Shown piece after piece: positions 31,207-39,977 of a stretch of 64,000 nucleotides of DNA (its first letter is position 1; every line of letters begins with the position of its first letter). Below the pieces are notes generated by a model, which was not told the DNA's origin, made no database searches, and saw nothing but the letters and a program-made list of their open reading frames with translations. The position numbers were made by a program, and so were the translations under genes. The stretch comes from Microbacterium sp. 1.5R. GTDB taxonomy: Bacteria > Actinomycetota > Actinomycetes > Actinomycetales > Microbacteriaceae. The stretch covers positions 1,766,595-1,830,594 of the forward strand of contig NZ_VDRC01000001.1 of NCBI RefSeq assembly GCF_007667425.1, read 5' to 3'.

Positions 31207-31316
31207 CAGCGGAGGCCGCGTTTCGTCTCGTCGCTGCGCTCCTCGCTCAACGACCTGCGGGGTTGCCTCGGGTCGTTGAGCGAGCGAAGCGAGACGAAAC
31301 GCGGTGCCCTCCGCTG
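31207..31316. repeat. Long palindromic intergenic repeat, CCGCGTTTCGTCTCG family, copy 2
   Basis: Nested arms: CAGCGGAGG (31207-31215) with CCTCCGCTG (31308-31316), and CCGCGTTTCGTCTCG (31216-31230) with CGAGACGAAACGCGG (31290-31304). The interior GCTCAACGACC/GGTCGTTGAGC continues the pairing. It lies between two divergent genes, so it cannot be a terminator for either, supporting a mobile or repeated-element origin. Confidence 0.8.
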
Positions 31317-31339
31317 AACCTCCCTCTTAGGCTGGGGAG

Positions 31340-32521
31340 GTGGAGTTCCCCTACAGCCGCCTGCGTCGACGGCCCGACGTCGAGGCCGAGAACCTGCAGC
31401 CGTACGACGCGACCGACCTGCTGCTCGTCGAGCGGGCGCTCGCCGCCGGGGTGCCGGGTGGCGAGATCGCGGTGATCGGCGACGAGTACGGCGCGATCAC
31501 CCTGGCGCTCACGGCCGCCGGACTCGCCGGGATCCGCGTGCACCAGGACCTCGCGACCGGCCGACGTGCACTCGACCTCAACGCCGCCGAGCTCGGGCTC
31601 ACCGGCTACGAACCGCGCGAACTCGACGCCTCGCTCCTCTCCGGCGCGCGACTCGTGCTGCTGCAGCTGCCGAAGTCGCTCGCCGAACTCGAGGAGACCG
31701 CCGACGCGGTGGCGCGGTGGGCGGCACCCGACGTGGTGCTCGTCGCGGGCGGTCGCGTCAAACACATGACCCTCGCGCAGAACGACGCGCTCGCCCGCAG
31801 CTTCGCGGTCGTGCAGGCACAGCGAGCCGCGCGGAAGTCCCGGCTGATCGTCGCCTCGGAACCGCGGGATGCCGCGGACCCGCCGCCGTTCCCCGTTGCG
31901 CAGCAGCACGACGGCCTCACGCTGGTCGCGCATGGCGGCGCCTTCGCGGGCGCGAAGCTCGACATCGGGACGCGGGTGCTGCTCGAGGTGCTCGGCGTCC
32001 GCCGTTCCCAACTCCTCTCGGATCGGAGCGCGCCGGCGTCCGACGCGCAGACTTCGGCCGCGACATCTGCCCCCGGCGGAGCTGTGAACCATGTCGTCGT
32101 CGACCTCGGCTGCGGCACCGGCGCGCTCGCAGTCTCCTACGCCATCGCGCACCCCGAGGCCCGCGTCATCGCGACGGATCGCTCCGCGGCGGCGGTCGCC
32201 TCAGCGCGAGCCACCGCCGCTGCGAACGGGGTGGCCGACCGGGTCGAGGTCATGCATGACGACGCGGCATCCGCGCTCCCCGCCGGGATCGCCGACGTCG
32301 TGCTCCTGAATCCGCCGTTCCACCTCGGCACGAGCGTCCACACGGGCGCGGCGACGCGGCTGTTCGAGGCCGCCGCGCGCATCCTCCGGCCCGAGGGGGC
32401 GCTCCTCACGGTGTTCAACTCCTCCCTGGCGTACCGCGCCGAACTGACCCGACTGGTCGGGCCGACGGAGCAGCTGCACCGCACTTCGAAGTTCACGGTG
32501 ACGCGCAGCATCCGTCGCTGA
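31340..32521 (+). CDS. Class I SAM-dependent methyltransferase, RsmC/RlmG-like
   Basis: A 393-residue protein built like RsmC/RlmG guanine-N2 rRNA methyltransferases: an N-terminal degenerate methyltransferase fold without SAM motif (residues ~1-180) and a C-terminal functional one. In the latter DLGCGTGALAVSYA binds SAM and NPPFHLG is the catalytic loop of N2-guanine/N6-adenine enzymes. It likely modifies 16S or 23S rRNA; which base is not decidable here. The GTG at 31340 is the only early start, but its ribosome site (GGGGAG) abuts it with no spacing, so leaderless or atypical initiation is possible. Confidence 0.85.
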   Translation: MEFPYSRLRRRPDVEAENLQPYDATDLLLVERALAAGVPGGEIAVIGDEYGAITLALTAAGLAGIRVHQDLATGRRALDLNAAELGLTGYEPRELDASLLSGARLVLLQLPKSLAELEETADAVARWAAPDVVLVAGGRVKHMTLAQNDALARSFAVVQAQRAARKSRLIVASEPRDAADPPPFPVAQQHDGLTLVAHGGAFAGAKLDIGTRVLLEVLGVRRSQLLSDRSAPASDAQTSAATSAPGGAVNHVVVDLGCGTGALAVSYAIAHPEARVIATDRSAAAVASARATAAANGVADRVEVMHDDAASALPAGIADVVLLNPPFHLGTSVHTGAATRLFEAAARILRPEGALLTVFNSSLAYRAELTRLVGPTEQLHRTSKFTVTRSIRR

Positions 32522-32964
32522 CAGCCCCCGTCGCGACCCGGTGCATTCGCGTCCGAACGCCCGGATGCCGCCGCCGCGAGCACGCAGGATGGGCGGTGTC
32601 GTACAGGGTCGACCGGGAGAGGAAACGCCCGAGACGGCGCTCGCGCGCCCGTGTCCGAAAGCCGCGCAATCCCCCGGTCAGGCCGCGAAAGTCAGACCGG
32701 CTAGCGAATGTGGATTTGGCGCTGACCGGCCATTTCGTTACGTTGGTCTGTGGGCCTGACGGCCCGAAGACCAGTCCGCGACCACGTCCTTCTTTCGAAT
32801 GTGCTGTGCTGCGAAGAGGCGTGGGCGTACGGTCGATGCTCTATCGCGGGGGATCCGAAATCCTCCGTCCGCGCCGCCACAGCACCATGTCGAAACGGCC
32901 GGGAGTGTCACCCGGGCGTAACCGAAGCAGGCTTTGCCACCCGAAGGCGAGCCGCGGGGGAAAC
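32522..32964 (+). other. Long structured leader of the second glycine-betaine type ABC operon
   Basis: A 443-base stretch without a credible gene. AT-rich promoter-like sequence lies around 32705-32745 (TTTGGCGC, then TTTCGTTACGTTGG). Downstream there are hairpins: CGGGGGAT/ATCCTCCG around 32847-32867 and CCGGG-N7-CCCGG at 32899-32915. GTTACG near 32737 and GTAACC near 32918 resemble the GTAAC half-sites of MtrA, an osmoresponse regulator of actinobacteria. I cannot match it to a known riboswitch. The length and structure suggest osmotic control at transcription or RNA level. Confidence 0.4.
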
Positions 32965-34263
32965 GTGTCCGAAATCGCTCTTGAAGCGCGCAATCTCTAC
33001 AAGGTGTTCGGGAAGAATCCGAACCAGGCGGTGCGACGCCTGAAAGCCGGTGAAAGCCGCACCGACATCGCCGACAACGGGACAGCCGCCGTCATCGACG
33101 CCAGCTTCACCGTGAACCGTGGCGAGATCTTCGTCATCATGGGGCTCTCGGGCTCCGGCAAGTCCACCATCATCCGCATGCTGAACGGCCTCCACGAGGC
33201 GAGCGACGGATCCGTCCTCATCGGCGGGGATCCGATCACCGGCATCCCCGGATCGAACCTGCGCGAGATCCGTCGCGACCGCGTCTCGATGGTGTTCCAG
33301 CACTTCGCCCTGCTGCCGCACCGCACGGTGGCTGCGAACGTCGCCTACCCGCTCGAGCTGAAGGGCGTCGGCAAGGCCGAGCGCCGCGCGAAGGCCGAGG
33401 AGATCCTCGGTCTCGTCGGCCTCGAAGGTCAGGCCGACAAGCTCCCCTCCGAGCTCTCCGGTGGCATGCAGCAGCGTGTCGGCATCGCCCGAGCGCTCGC
33501 CGCCGACTCCGACATCCTGCTCATGGACGAGGCGTTCAGCGCGCTGGATCCCCTGATCCGCCGCGAGATGCAGGAACAGCTGCTCGAACTGCAGGAGAAG
33601 CTGCAGAAGACCATCGTGTTCATCACCCACGACCTCAATGAGGCCATGTTCCTCGGCGACCGCATCGCGGTGATGCGCGACGGTCGCATCGTGCAGATCG
33701 GCACGCCCGAAGACATCCTCACCGACCCCGCCAACGACTACGTCGAGCAGTTCGTGCAGGACGTCGATCGTGCCCGCGTGCTCACCGCCGGAAACGTCAT
33801 GGAGCGCCCGCGTCCCGTGGTCGCCGAGACGGCCGGCCCCCGCACCGCCCTCCGCCAGATGCGCGACGCGTTCATGTCGGCGACCTACGTCACCGGCCGC
33901 GACCGCAAGCTGCTGGGCATCGTCACCGATCGGGATGCCGTGAAGCTGGTGCGCCGCGGCGTCACGACCCTCGAATCGATCATCAAACCAGTGCCGCAGA
34001 GCGTCAGCGCGGACGAGGTGCTCATGAACCTTTTCATCCCCTCGGTCGAGTCGCCGCTGCCGCTCGCCGTCGTCGACGCGCAGACCCGTCTGGTCGGGGT
34101 CATCCCCCGCATCACGCTGCTCGCCGCGCTCGGCCCGGGGCCCGGTGCGACCGGTGAGCTGACGCTGCCACTCACGCCCATGCCCCAGGCCGAGATCGAC
34201 GCCGTGCTCGACGACGGCTGGACCGCCGACCCGGCGGTCGCCACCGCAGAGGAGGTGCGCTGA
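32965..34263 (+). CDS. proV: Glycine betaine/proline ABC transporter ATP-binding protein (ProV/OpuAA type)
   Basis: A 432-residue ATPase of the osmolyte-uptake family. Walker A is GLSGSGKST (~residue 67), then the Q-loop VSMVFQHFALLPHRT, signature LSGGMQQRVGIARAL, Walker B ILLMDEAFSALDPLIR and switch His ITHDLNEAM. After residue ~275 there are two CBS domains (AGPRTALRQMRDAFMSATY; SVSADEVLMNLFIPSV), the ionic-strength sensor typical of ProV/OpuAA. GTG start after CGGGGGAAAC. The stop is coupled to the permease (adjacent TGATG). Confidence 0.95.
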   Translation: MSEIALEARNLYKVFGKNPNQAVRRLKAGESRTDIADNGTAAVIDASFTVNRGEIFVIMGLSGSGKSTIIRMLNGLHEASDGSVLIGGDPITGIPGSNLREIRRDRVSMVFQHFALLPHRTVAANVAYPLELKGVGKAERRAKAEEILGLVGLEGQADKLPSELSGGMQQRVGIARALAADSDILLMDEAFSALDPLIRREMQEQLLELQEKLQKTIVFITHDLNEAMFLGDRIAVMRDGRIVQIGTPEDILTDPANDYVEQFVQDVDRARVLTAGNVMERPRPVVAETAGPRTALRQMRDAFMSATYVTGRDRKLLGIVTDRDAVKLVRRGVTTLESIIKPVPQSVSADEVLMNLFIPSVESPLPLAVVDAQTRLVGVIPRITLLAALGPGPGATGELTLPLTPMPQAEIDAVLDDGWTADPAVATAEEVR

Positions 34264-35264
34264 TGGACGGCTTCCGCATTCCCCTCGGGACCTGGGTCGC
34301 ATCCGGCGTCGACTGGATCAAGACCAACCTCGACGGCCTGCTCGACGTGATCTCGTTCGTGGTGAGCTTCCTCGTGGACGGCCTCACCCGAGCGCTGCTC
34401 AGCCCGCACTTCGCCGTGATCATCGTGATCGCGGCCCTGCTGGCCTGGCTGGTGCGCTCCTGGCAGCTCGCGATCGGCACCGTCGTGTCGTTCCTCCTGA
34501 TCGTGGCCATGAACCTGTGGGTCCCCGCGATGCAGACGCTCGCACTCGTGCTCGTCGCCGCCGTGATCGCGGTGCTGATCGCCGTGCCGCTCGGCATCTG
34601 GTCGGCCCGCAATGCCACCGTGCGCGCCGTGCTCAAGCCGGTGCTCGACTTCATGCAGACGATGCCGGCGTTCGTGTACCTGATCCCGGCGATCGTGTTC
34701 TTCAGCATCGGCGTCGTCCCCGGACTCGTCGCGACCGTGATCTTCGCTCTGCCCCCCGGGGTCCGGCTCACCGAGCTCGGCATCCGCGGCGTCGACTCCG
34801 AGACGGTCGAGGCCGGACAGGCCTTCGGCGCGAAGCCGGGGCAGATCCTGCGCGGCATCCAGCTCCCGCTCGCGATGCCGACCATCCTCGCCGGCGTGAA
34901 CCAGGTCATCATGCTTGCGCTGTCGATGGCCGTCATCGCCGGCATGGCGGGCGCCGACGGGCTGGGCAAGATCGTCGTCGAGGCGATCTCGACCATCAAC
35001 ATCGCCAAGGGCGTCGAGGCAGGTCTCGGAGTCGTGCTCATCGCCGTCTTCCTCGACCGCGTGACGGCCGCCCTGGGCGCGCCGGCCGAGAACCGCGGCT
35101 CGCTGCTCGGCATCCTGTCGCGCCGGCGTGACCGTCGCCGTCTCGACGAGACGGCCGCGTCGATGGCCCGAGAGACCGCGGCATCCGACTCGAAGGATGC
35201 ATCGAGCGAGGCGGAGCGCATGAAGGCTTCGCCGCGCCGCGCCCCGACCGGCGGCATCGGCTGA
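34263..35264 (+). CDS. proW: Glycine betaine/proline ABC transporter permease (ProW/OpuAB type)
   Basis: A 333-residue permease with about seven hydrophobic segments and an EAA loop (VDSETVEAGQAFGAKPGQILR, then IQLPLAMP), followed by the conserved NQVIMLALSMAVIAGMAGADGLG. The ~60-residue N-terminal section before the core (DWIKTNLDGLLDVISF) is typical of ProW/OpuAB and absent from the shorter OpuC-type permeases seen at the start of this window. The C-terminal 60 residues are charged and low-complexity. The ATG overlaps the ATPase stop by one base. Confidence 0.95.
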   Translation: MDGFRIPLGTWVASGVDWIKTNLDGLLDVISFVVSFLVDGLTRALLSPHFAVIIVIAALLAWLVRSWQLAIGTVVSFLLIVAMNLWVPAMQTLALVLVAAVIAVLIAVPLGIWSARNATVRAVLKPVLDFMQTMPAFVYLIPAIVFFSIGVVPGLVATVIFALPPGVRLTELGIRGVDSETVEAGQAFGAKPGQILRGIQLPLAMPTILAGVNQVIMLALSMAVIAGMAGADGLGKIVVEAISTINIAKGVEAGLGVVLIAVFLDRVTAALGAPAENRGSLLGILSRRRDRRRLDETAASMARETAASDSKDASSEAERMKASPRRAPTGGIG

Positions 35265-35324
35265 CCCGAGCTTTCCTTCCCGCAACACAGCACAGCACCC
35301 ATACGTAACGAGAGTGAGTCACAC

Positions 35325-36242
35325 ATGAAGAAGAAGTTCCTGACCATCACCGCCCTCGGCGCCGCCGCCACCCTGGCCCTCGCGGGCTGCAGCGGCGACG
35401 GCATGGGCGGCACCGGCGGCGGTTCCGGCAGCGGCGACGCGGGCTCGGGCGACAAGGGCACCATCACCCTCGGATTCCTGCCGTCTTGGACCGACGGGCT
35501 CAGCACGGCCTACCTGCTGCAGGACCAGCTCGAGAAGATCGGCTACACCGTCGAGATGAAGACGCTGACCGAGGCGGGCCCGCTGTACACCGGTCTCGCC
35601 CAGGGCGACGTCGACATCTACCCGTCGGCCTGGCCCGAGCTCACCCACGCCGAGTACATGAAGACGTACGGCGACGACATCGAAGACCTCGGCGCGTACT
35701 ACGACAACGCCAAGCTCACGATCGCCGTGCCCGAGTACTCCGAGCTGAACTCGATCGAAGACCTCGCCGGCAAGGGCGCGGATCTCGACGGCAAGATCTA
35801 CGGCATCGAGCCGGGCGCCGGCCTGACGGCGCAGACGCAGAAGATGATGCCCGACTACGGCCTCGACGGCGAGTACGAGCTCGTCACCTCGTCGACCGCG
35901 GCGATGCTCACCGAGCTGAAGTCGGCGACCGACGCGCAGAAGGACATCGTCGTGACGCTGTGGCGTCCGTTCTGGGCCAACGACGCCTTCCCCATCAAGG
36001 ACCTCGAAGACCCCAAGGGCGCCATGGGAGAGGCCGAGGCGCTGCACTTCCTCGGCACGAAGGGCTTCGCGGAGGAGTTCCCCGAGGCCGCAGAGCTGAT
36101 CGAGAAGATCAAGCTCGACGACGAGCAGTACGGCTCGCTCGAGGACCTCGTCGTGAACGAGTACGGCGAGGGCAACGAGGCGGATGCCGTCGACGCATGG
36201 CTCGAGGAGCACGGCTCGGAGTTCGACTGGGTGGTCAGCTGA
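35325..36242 (+). CDS. proX: Glycine betaine/proline ABC transporter binding lipoprotein (ProX/OpuAC type)
   Basis: A 305-residue receptor. The lipoprotein signal ends in LAGC with Cys22 lipidated, then a Gly/Ser-rich linker to residue ~45. The OpuAC-type fold begins TITLGFLPSWTDGLSTAYLL and contains aromatic positions common in quaternary-amine cages (PSAWPELTHAEYM, VVTLWRPFWANDAF). The start follows ACGAGAGTGAG. Last gene of the operon, ended by a perfect 15-bp hairpin. It differs clearly from the OpuC-like binding protein at 1597, so the two systems are distinct transporters rather than recent duplicates. Confidence 0.95.
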   Translation: MKKKFLTITALGAAATLALAGCSGDGMGGTGGGSGSGDAGSGDKGTITLGFLPSWTDGLSTAYLLQDQLEKIGYTVEMKTLTEAGPLYTGLAQGDVDIYPSAWPELTHAEYMKTYGDDIEDLGAYYDNAKLTIAVPEYSELNSIEDLAGKGADLDGKIYGIEPGAGLTAQTQKMMPDYGLDGEYELVTSSTAAMLTELKSATDAQKDIVVTLWRPFWANDAFPIKDLEDPKGAMGEAEALHFLGTKGFAEEFPEAAELIEKIKLDDEQYGSLEDLVVNEYGEGNEADAVDAWLEEHGSEFDWVVS

Positions 36243-36281
36243 TCTGACCTGTCTCGCCTGAAGCGTCGGGCGGAATTCTCG

Positions 36282-36322
36282 CCGATGGGCGGAGGAACCC
36301 GTGTGGATCCTCCGCCCATCGG
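36282..36322. terminator. Hairpin terminator of the proVWX-like operon
   Basis: Perfect 15-bp stem CCGATGGGCGGAGGA (36282-36296) and TCCTCCGCCCATCGG (36308-36322) with an 11-base loop, 40 bases after the stop of the binding-protein gene and before a same-strand gene with its own start region. Confidence 0.85.
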
Positions 36323-36378
36323 TGTGTTCGCCGCCGGTCGCCGCGCGAGCTCCGGTCCCTGAGACGTAGCCTGACCCC

Positions 36379-37845
36379 ATGGACGGGTTCGCGGCGGTCG
36401 ACTTCGGGTTCGCGCGCGAGGTGCTGCAGCGCGGCATCGCGGCGCTCTACCTCGTGGCGTTCGTCTCGACGCTGAACCAATTCCGGCCGCTGCTCGGCGA
36501 GAACGGCCTGCTGCCCGCCCCCGTGCTGCTCGACTGGGTCGGCGACAAGCCGTCACGGCGGCGGATGCTGCATCCCACCCTCTTCCTGCGCATGCGGTAC
36601 ACCGATCGACGCCTCGCAGCGCTGTGCTGGTGTGGCATCATCGTGGCGGCGGTGCTGGTGCTCGGCATCCCGCAGCTCGCGCCGCCATGGGTACCGATGA
36701 TCGCGTTCCTCGCCCTGTGGCTGGGCTACATGTCGGTCGTGAGCATCGGGCAGACGTTCTACTCGTTCGGGTGGGAGATGCTGCTGCTCGAGGCCGGGTT
36801 CCTCGCGGCGTTCCTCGGTTCGAACGAGCAGCCGCCGTCGACGGTCGTGATCGTGCTGTTCTGGTGGCTGCTGTTCCGGGTCGAGTTCGGTGCGGGCATG
36901 ATCAAGATCCGCGGTGGTCGCGAATGGCGTGACCTCACCGCGCTCATGTACCACCACGAGACGCAGCCGATGCCGGGACCCCTCAGCCGTCAGGCGCATC
37001 TGCTGCCGCGGTGGTTCCACCGGGCGGAGGTCGTCGGAAACCACATCGCCCAGCTCGTCGTGCCGTTCTTCGTGTTCGCGCCGCTGCTGTCGATCTGGGT
37101 GCCGGGGCCCGTGCCGCAGATCATCGGGACGATCGGCGCGCTGATCATGATCGCGACGCAGCTGTGGCTCGTCGCGACCGGCAACTTCGCGTGGCTGAAC
37201 TGGGTGACGATCGTGGTCGCGTTCTCGGCGGTCGGGCTGCCGGGTGTCGGATCGCCCTCGGAGCGGACGGATGCCGGGGCGCCGTGGCCCGGCATCCCGC
37301 TGTACTGGTTCGTGCTCACGTCGGCCGTCGGTCTGCTGGTGATCGCGCTGAGCTGGCCTGCGTTGCGCAACCTCTTCGCGCGGCGACAGCTGATGAACGC
37401 GGGCTTCAACCGCTGGCAGATCGCCAACGCGTACGGCGCGTTCGGCACGGTGACGAAGGAGCGCGTCGAGCTGGTCGTCGAGGGGGCGGCAGATGACGCG
37501 CTGCTGTGGCGCGAGTACGAGTTCAAGGGCAAGCCCGGCGACGTGCGGCGCGTGCCGGGTCAGTTCGCGCCCTACCACCTGCGGCTGGACTGGCTGATGT
37601 GGTTCCTGCCGCTCGGGCGCTCGCTCGACGACTGGTTCACGGTGTTCCTGCGGCGGCTCCTGGACGCGGACGCGCCGACGCTCGCGCTGCTGCGCTCCGA
37701 CCCGTTCGACGGCGAGCGCCCGCGGTGGGTCCGAGCGGTGTCGTACCGGTACCGCTTCGCGACCCGCTCGGAGCGGCGGGCGCTCGGGGTGCGGTGGGTG
37801 CGCACGCGTCAGCGCGTGGTGCTCGGCCCGCTCGGACTGCGGTGA
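36379..37845 (+). CDS. Lipase maturation factor family protein
   Basis: A 488-residue membrane protein matching the bacterial relatives of lipase maturation factor 1 (LMF1/DUF1222). About eight hydrophobic segments are followed by a C-terminal soluble domain (residues ~345-488) with the conserved NAYGAFGTVTKERVELVVEG, WREYEFKGKPGDV and PYHLRLDWLMWF blocks. The arginine/tryptophan-rich cytoplasmic loop KIRGGREWRDLTALMYHHETQ is also typical. In animals LMF1 helps fold secreted lipases; the bacterial role is not established. It stands alone, with no lipase gene adjacent. Confidence 0.9.
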   Translation: MDGFAAVDFGFAREVLQRGIAALYLVAFVSTLNQFRPLLGENGLLPAPVLLDWVGDKPSRRRMLHPTLFLRMRYTDRRLAALCWCGIIVAAVLVLGIPQLAPPWVPMIAFLALWLGYMSVVSIGQTFYSFGWEMLLLEAGFLAAFLGSNEQPPSTVVIVLFWWLLFRVEFGAGMIKIRGGREWRDLTALMYHHETQPMPGPLSRQAHLLPRWFHRAEVVGNHIAQLVVPFFVFAPLLSIWVPGPVPQIIGTIGALIMIATQLWLVATGNFAWLNWVTIVVAFSAVGLPGVGSPSERTDAGAPWPGIPLYWFVLTSAVGLLVIALSWPALRNLFARRQLMNAGFNRWQIANAYGAFGTVTKERVELVVEGAADDALLWREYEFKGKPGDVRRVPGQFAPYHLRLDWLMWFLPLGRSLDDWFTVFLRRLLDADAPTLALLRSDPFDGERPRWVRAVSYRYRFATRSERRALGVRWVRTRQRVVLGPLGLR

Positions 37846-37896
37846 GGCCGCGGCATCCGCTCTGCTGAATCGCGGCGCGGCATCCTCTCCGCTGAG

Positions 37897-38019
37897 TTGG
37901 CACCTGCTGTCGCAATTCCTCAGGAATTCCGACACGAGGTGCCATATCGAAGGCGCGTGCGCGCAGCTCGGTTGGCACCTCCCGTCGCAATTCCTCAAGA
38001 ATTCCGACACGAGGTGCCA
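37897..38019. repeat. Two copies of the TTGGCACC...GGTGCCA palindromic repeat
   Basis: Two 48-bp copies (37897-37944 and 37972-38019), each with outer arms TGGCACCT/AGGTGCCA and an inner GAATTCC-rich part (GCAATTCCTCA, GAATTCCGACACGA). They differ at only a few positions and are separated by 27 bp. Related copies are at 61884-61932 and 61996-62050. The gap 37846-38043 holds nothing else. Confidence 0.85.
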
Positions 38020-38043
38020 GCCGAAGAGCGGGGCACGGCGAGG

Positions 38044-38811
38044 TCAAGAGATCTTCTTCCGGTAGGTCACGATCGCGAGCACGTACGCCACGACGAGGAT
38101 GCCGATGCACCAGGCGAGTGCGACCCAGATGTCGTTCCCGACGGGCTGCTCGGCGAACAGCGCCTGGATCGTGTTCACGATCGACGTCACCGGCTGGTTC
38201 TCGGCGAACCAGCGAACGGGTCCCGGCATCGTGTCGGTGGGCACGAACGCGGAGCTGATGAACGGCAGGAAGATCAGCGGGTACGAGAACGCGCTCGCTC
38301 CGTCGACCGTCTTGGCGCTGAGCCCGGCGATGATCGCGAGCCACGTGAGAGCGAGGGTGAACAGCAGCAGGATGCCGATCGCTGCGAGCCACGCGAGCAC
38401 GCCCGCCCCGGTGCGGAATCCCATCGCGAACCCGACCCCGAAGATGATCGCGAGCGTGATGGCGTTCGCGGTGAGCGACGTCAGCACGTGCGCCCACAGG
38501 ACGCTCGACCGCGCGATCGGCATGGAGTGGAAGCGCTCGAAGATGCCGCTCTGCATGTCGGTGAACAGGCGGAACGCGGTGTAGGCGATGCCCGATGCGA
38601 TCGCGATCAGCAGGATGCCGGGGAGCAGGTAGTTCACGTAGTTCTCGGAGCCGGTGCTCGTGCGGAGCGCCCCTCCGAAGACGTACACGAACAGCAGCAT
38701 CAGCGCGATCGGGGTGACCGCCGTGGTGATGATGGTGTCGGGGCTGCGGAAGATGTGCCGCATCGAGCGGCCGGTGAGAGTCGCCGTGTCGGCGGCGAAG
38801 TGCGTGGTCAT
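38044..38811 (-). CDS. ABC-2 type transporter membrane protein (DrrB-like)
   Basis: A 255-residue permease with six hydrophobic segments and the ABC-2 loop motif (PDTIITTAVTPIALMLLFVYV; GIAYTAFRLFTDMQSGIFER; SYPLIFLPFISSAFVPTDTMP) typical of daunorubicin-resistance-type exporters. It ends in a basic tail TYRKKIS. The ATG at 38811 overlaps the ATPase stop (ATGA). Part of a PadR/DUF1048/ATPase/permease operon, a common actinobacterial drug-efflux arrangement. The exported compound is unknown. Confidence 0.9.
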   Translation of the reverse strand: MTTHFAADTATLTGRSMRHIFRSPDTIITTAVTPIALMLLFVYVFGGALRTSTGSENYVNYLLPGILLIAIASGIAYTAFRLFTDMQSGIFERFHSMPIARSSVLWAHVLTSLTANAITLAIIFGVGFAMGFRTGAGVLAWLAAIGILLLFTLALTWLAIIAGLSAKTVDGASAFSYPLIFLPFISSAFVPTDTMPGPVRWFAENQPVTSIVNTIQALFAEQPVGNDIWVALAWCIGILVVAYVLAIVTYRKKIS

Positions 38812-39608
38812 GCTGCCTTTCCTTTCGTCTCGTCTCGCTCTGCTCGCTCGGTCGAACCGGATGGTCCGATGAGGGTGAGGAAGATCTCCTCGAGGGTGGG
38901 CTGCTTCTCGACGTACTCGACCGTGGCCGGAGGCAGCAGGGCCTTGAGCTCGGCGAGCGTGCCGTTCGCGATGATGCGGCCCTCGTGCAGGATGCCGATG
39001 CGGTCGGCGAGGTGCTCGGCCTCGTCGAGGTACTGCGTCGTGAGCAGCACGGTCGTGCCGGAGTCGGCGAGCCGCTTCACGACCTCCCACACCTCGATGC
39101 GCGCCTCCGGGTCGAGACCGGTGGTCGGCTCGTCGAGGTAGATGACCTCGGGGTCGCCGACGAGGCTCATCGCGATGTCGAGGCGCCGCCGCATACCGCC
39201 GGAATAGGTGCCGACCTTGCGGCCTCCGGCATCCGTCAGGCGGAACGTGGCCAGCAGCTCGTCGGCGACCTCGGCCGGGCGCGGCAGGTGTCGGAGCTTC
39301 GCGACGAGGGCGAGGTTCTCGCGTCCGGTGAGGATCTCGTCGACGGCGGCGAACTGCCCGGTGAGGCTGATGGACTCGCGCACCCGCAGCGGGTCGGCGG
39401 CGACGTCGGATCCCAGGACGGTGGCGGTGCCGGCATCCGCTCGCAGCAGCGTGGACAGGATGCGCACCATCGTGGTCTTGCCGGCGCCGTTCGAGCCGAG
39501 GAGGGCGAAGATCGACCCCCGCTCGACGTCGAACGAGGCCCCGCGCAGCACGTGCAGGTCGCGGTAGGACTTCTCGATGCCGCGGACCGCGATGGCGGGT
39601 GCGGTCAT
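38808..39608 (-). CDS. ABC transporter ATP-binding protein (DrrA-like)
   Basis: A 266-residue ATPase. Walker A is GSNGAGKTT (~residue 40), signature YSGGMRRRLDIAMSL, Walker B VIYLDEPTTGLDPEAR, then the H-loop position occupied by Gln in LLTTQYLDEAEHLADRI, as usual for DrrA proteins. The start at 39608 is supported by GGAGAG upstream and overlaps the DUF1048 stop (ATGA). A longer reading to 39677 adds only an Arg-rich stretch antisense-like in composition. The last codons lie in a fragment of the CCGCGTTTCGTCTCG repeat (near 38823-38840), encoding the RAERDETKGK tail. Confidence 0.92.
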   Translation of the reverse strand: MTAPAIAVRGIEKSYRDLHVLRGASFDVERGSIFALLGSNGAGKTTMVRILSTLLRADAGTATVLGSDVAADPLRVRESISLTGQFAAVDEILTGRENLALVAKLRHLPRPAEVADELLATFRLTDAGGRKVGTYSGGMRRRLDIAMSLVGDPEVIYLDEPTTGLDPEARIEVWEVVKRLADSGTTVLLTTQYLDEAEHLADRIGILHEGRIIANGTLAELKALLPPATVEYVEKQPTLEEIFLTLIGPSGSTERAERDETKGKAA

Positions 39609-39976
39609 GATCGACTCTCCTTCTTCTTGGCGTCGTCGACGGCCTCGACGAGACGCGCGCGTTCCTTGTCTACCCACTGCGATCCGCCGTACGCCTCGGC
39701 GTAGCTCTCGGCGTATTCGACGGGGTCATCGCCGACGATGTCTGCGATGGGGGTTCCGTCGACCGCTGCGCGTTCCCAGAGGTCGGCGAGGTCGAGGAAG
39801 ATCCGCACGAGGGTGTCGCCATCGGTGATCCCGCCGTAGTACATCGTGTAGCGGTGCTGGGCGTTGGCGACGGTGCGGTAGGGCTCGGGCAGGGCGTCGA
39901 TGCGCTTCTTCGCATCGCGGTACTGCTTCTTCTGCTCGAGCGATCCGGTGATGAATTCGAGCCACTTGGCGGCCAT
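39605..39976 (-). CDS. DUF1048 family protein
   Basis: A 123-residue all-helical soluble protein (KWLEFITGSLEQKKQYRDAKKR, LPEPYRTVANAQHRYTMYYGG, IFLDLADLWERAAVDGTPI) matching DUF1048. These proteins are regularly encoded with PadR regulators and ABC transporters; the function is unknown. It lies one base downstream of the PadR gene and overlaps the ATPase by four bases, so it is coupled to both. Confidence 0.88.
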   Translation of the reverse strand: MAAKWLEFITGSLEQKKQYRDAKKRIDALPEPYRTVANAQHRYTMYYGGITDGDTLVRIFLDLADLWERAAVDGTPIADIVGDDPVEYAESYAEAYGGSQWVDKERARLVEAVDDAKKKESRS

Positions 39977-39977
39977 G

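Noticed and set aside
28216..31317. Very long open frame (over 1000 codons) on the plus strand across the GntR/permease/nitrilase region, and similar ones at 40442-43285 and 5679-6596
   Set aside because: They run antisense to genes with clear domain motifs. Their products are Arg/His/Asp-rich low-complexity, as expected for shadow frames in 70 percent GC DNA.
32840..32964. ydaO-type (c-di-AMP) riboswitch before the proV-like gene
   Set aside because: Some short resemblance (ACCCG...GCAGGC) exists, but the conserved core blocks and their order are not present.
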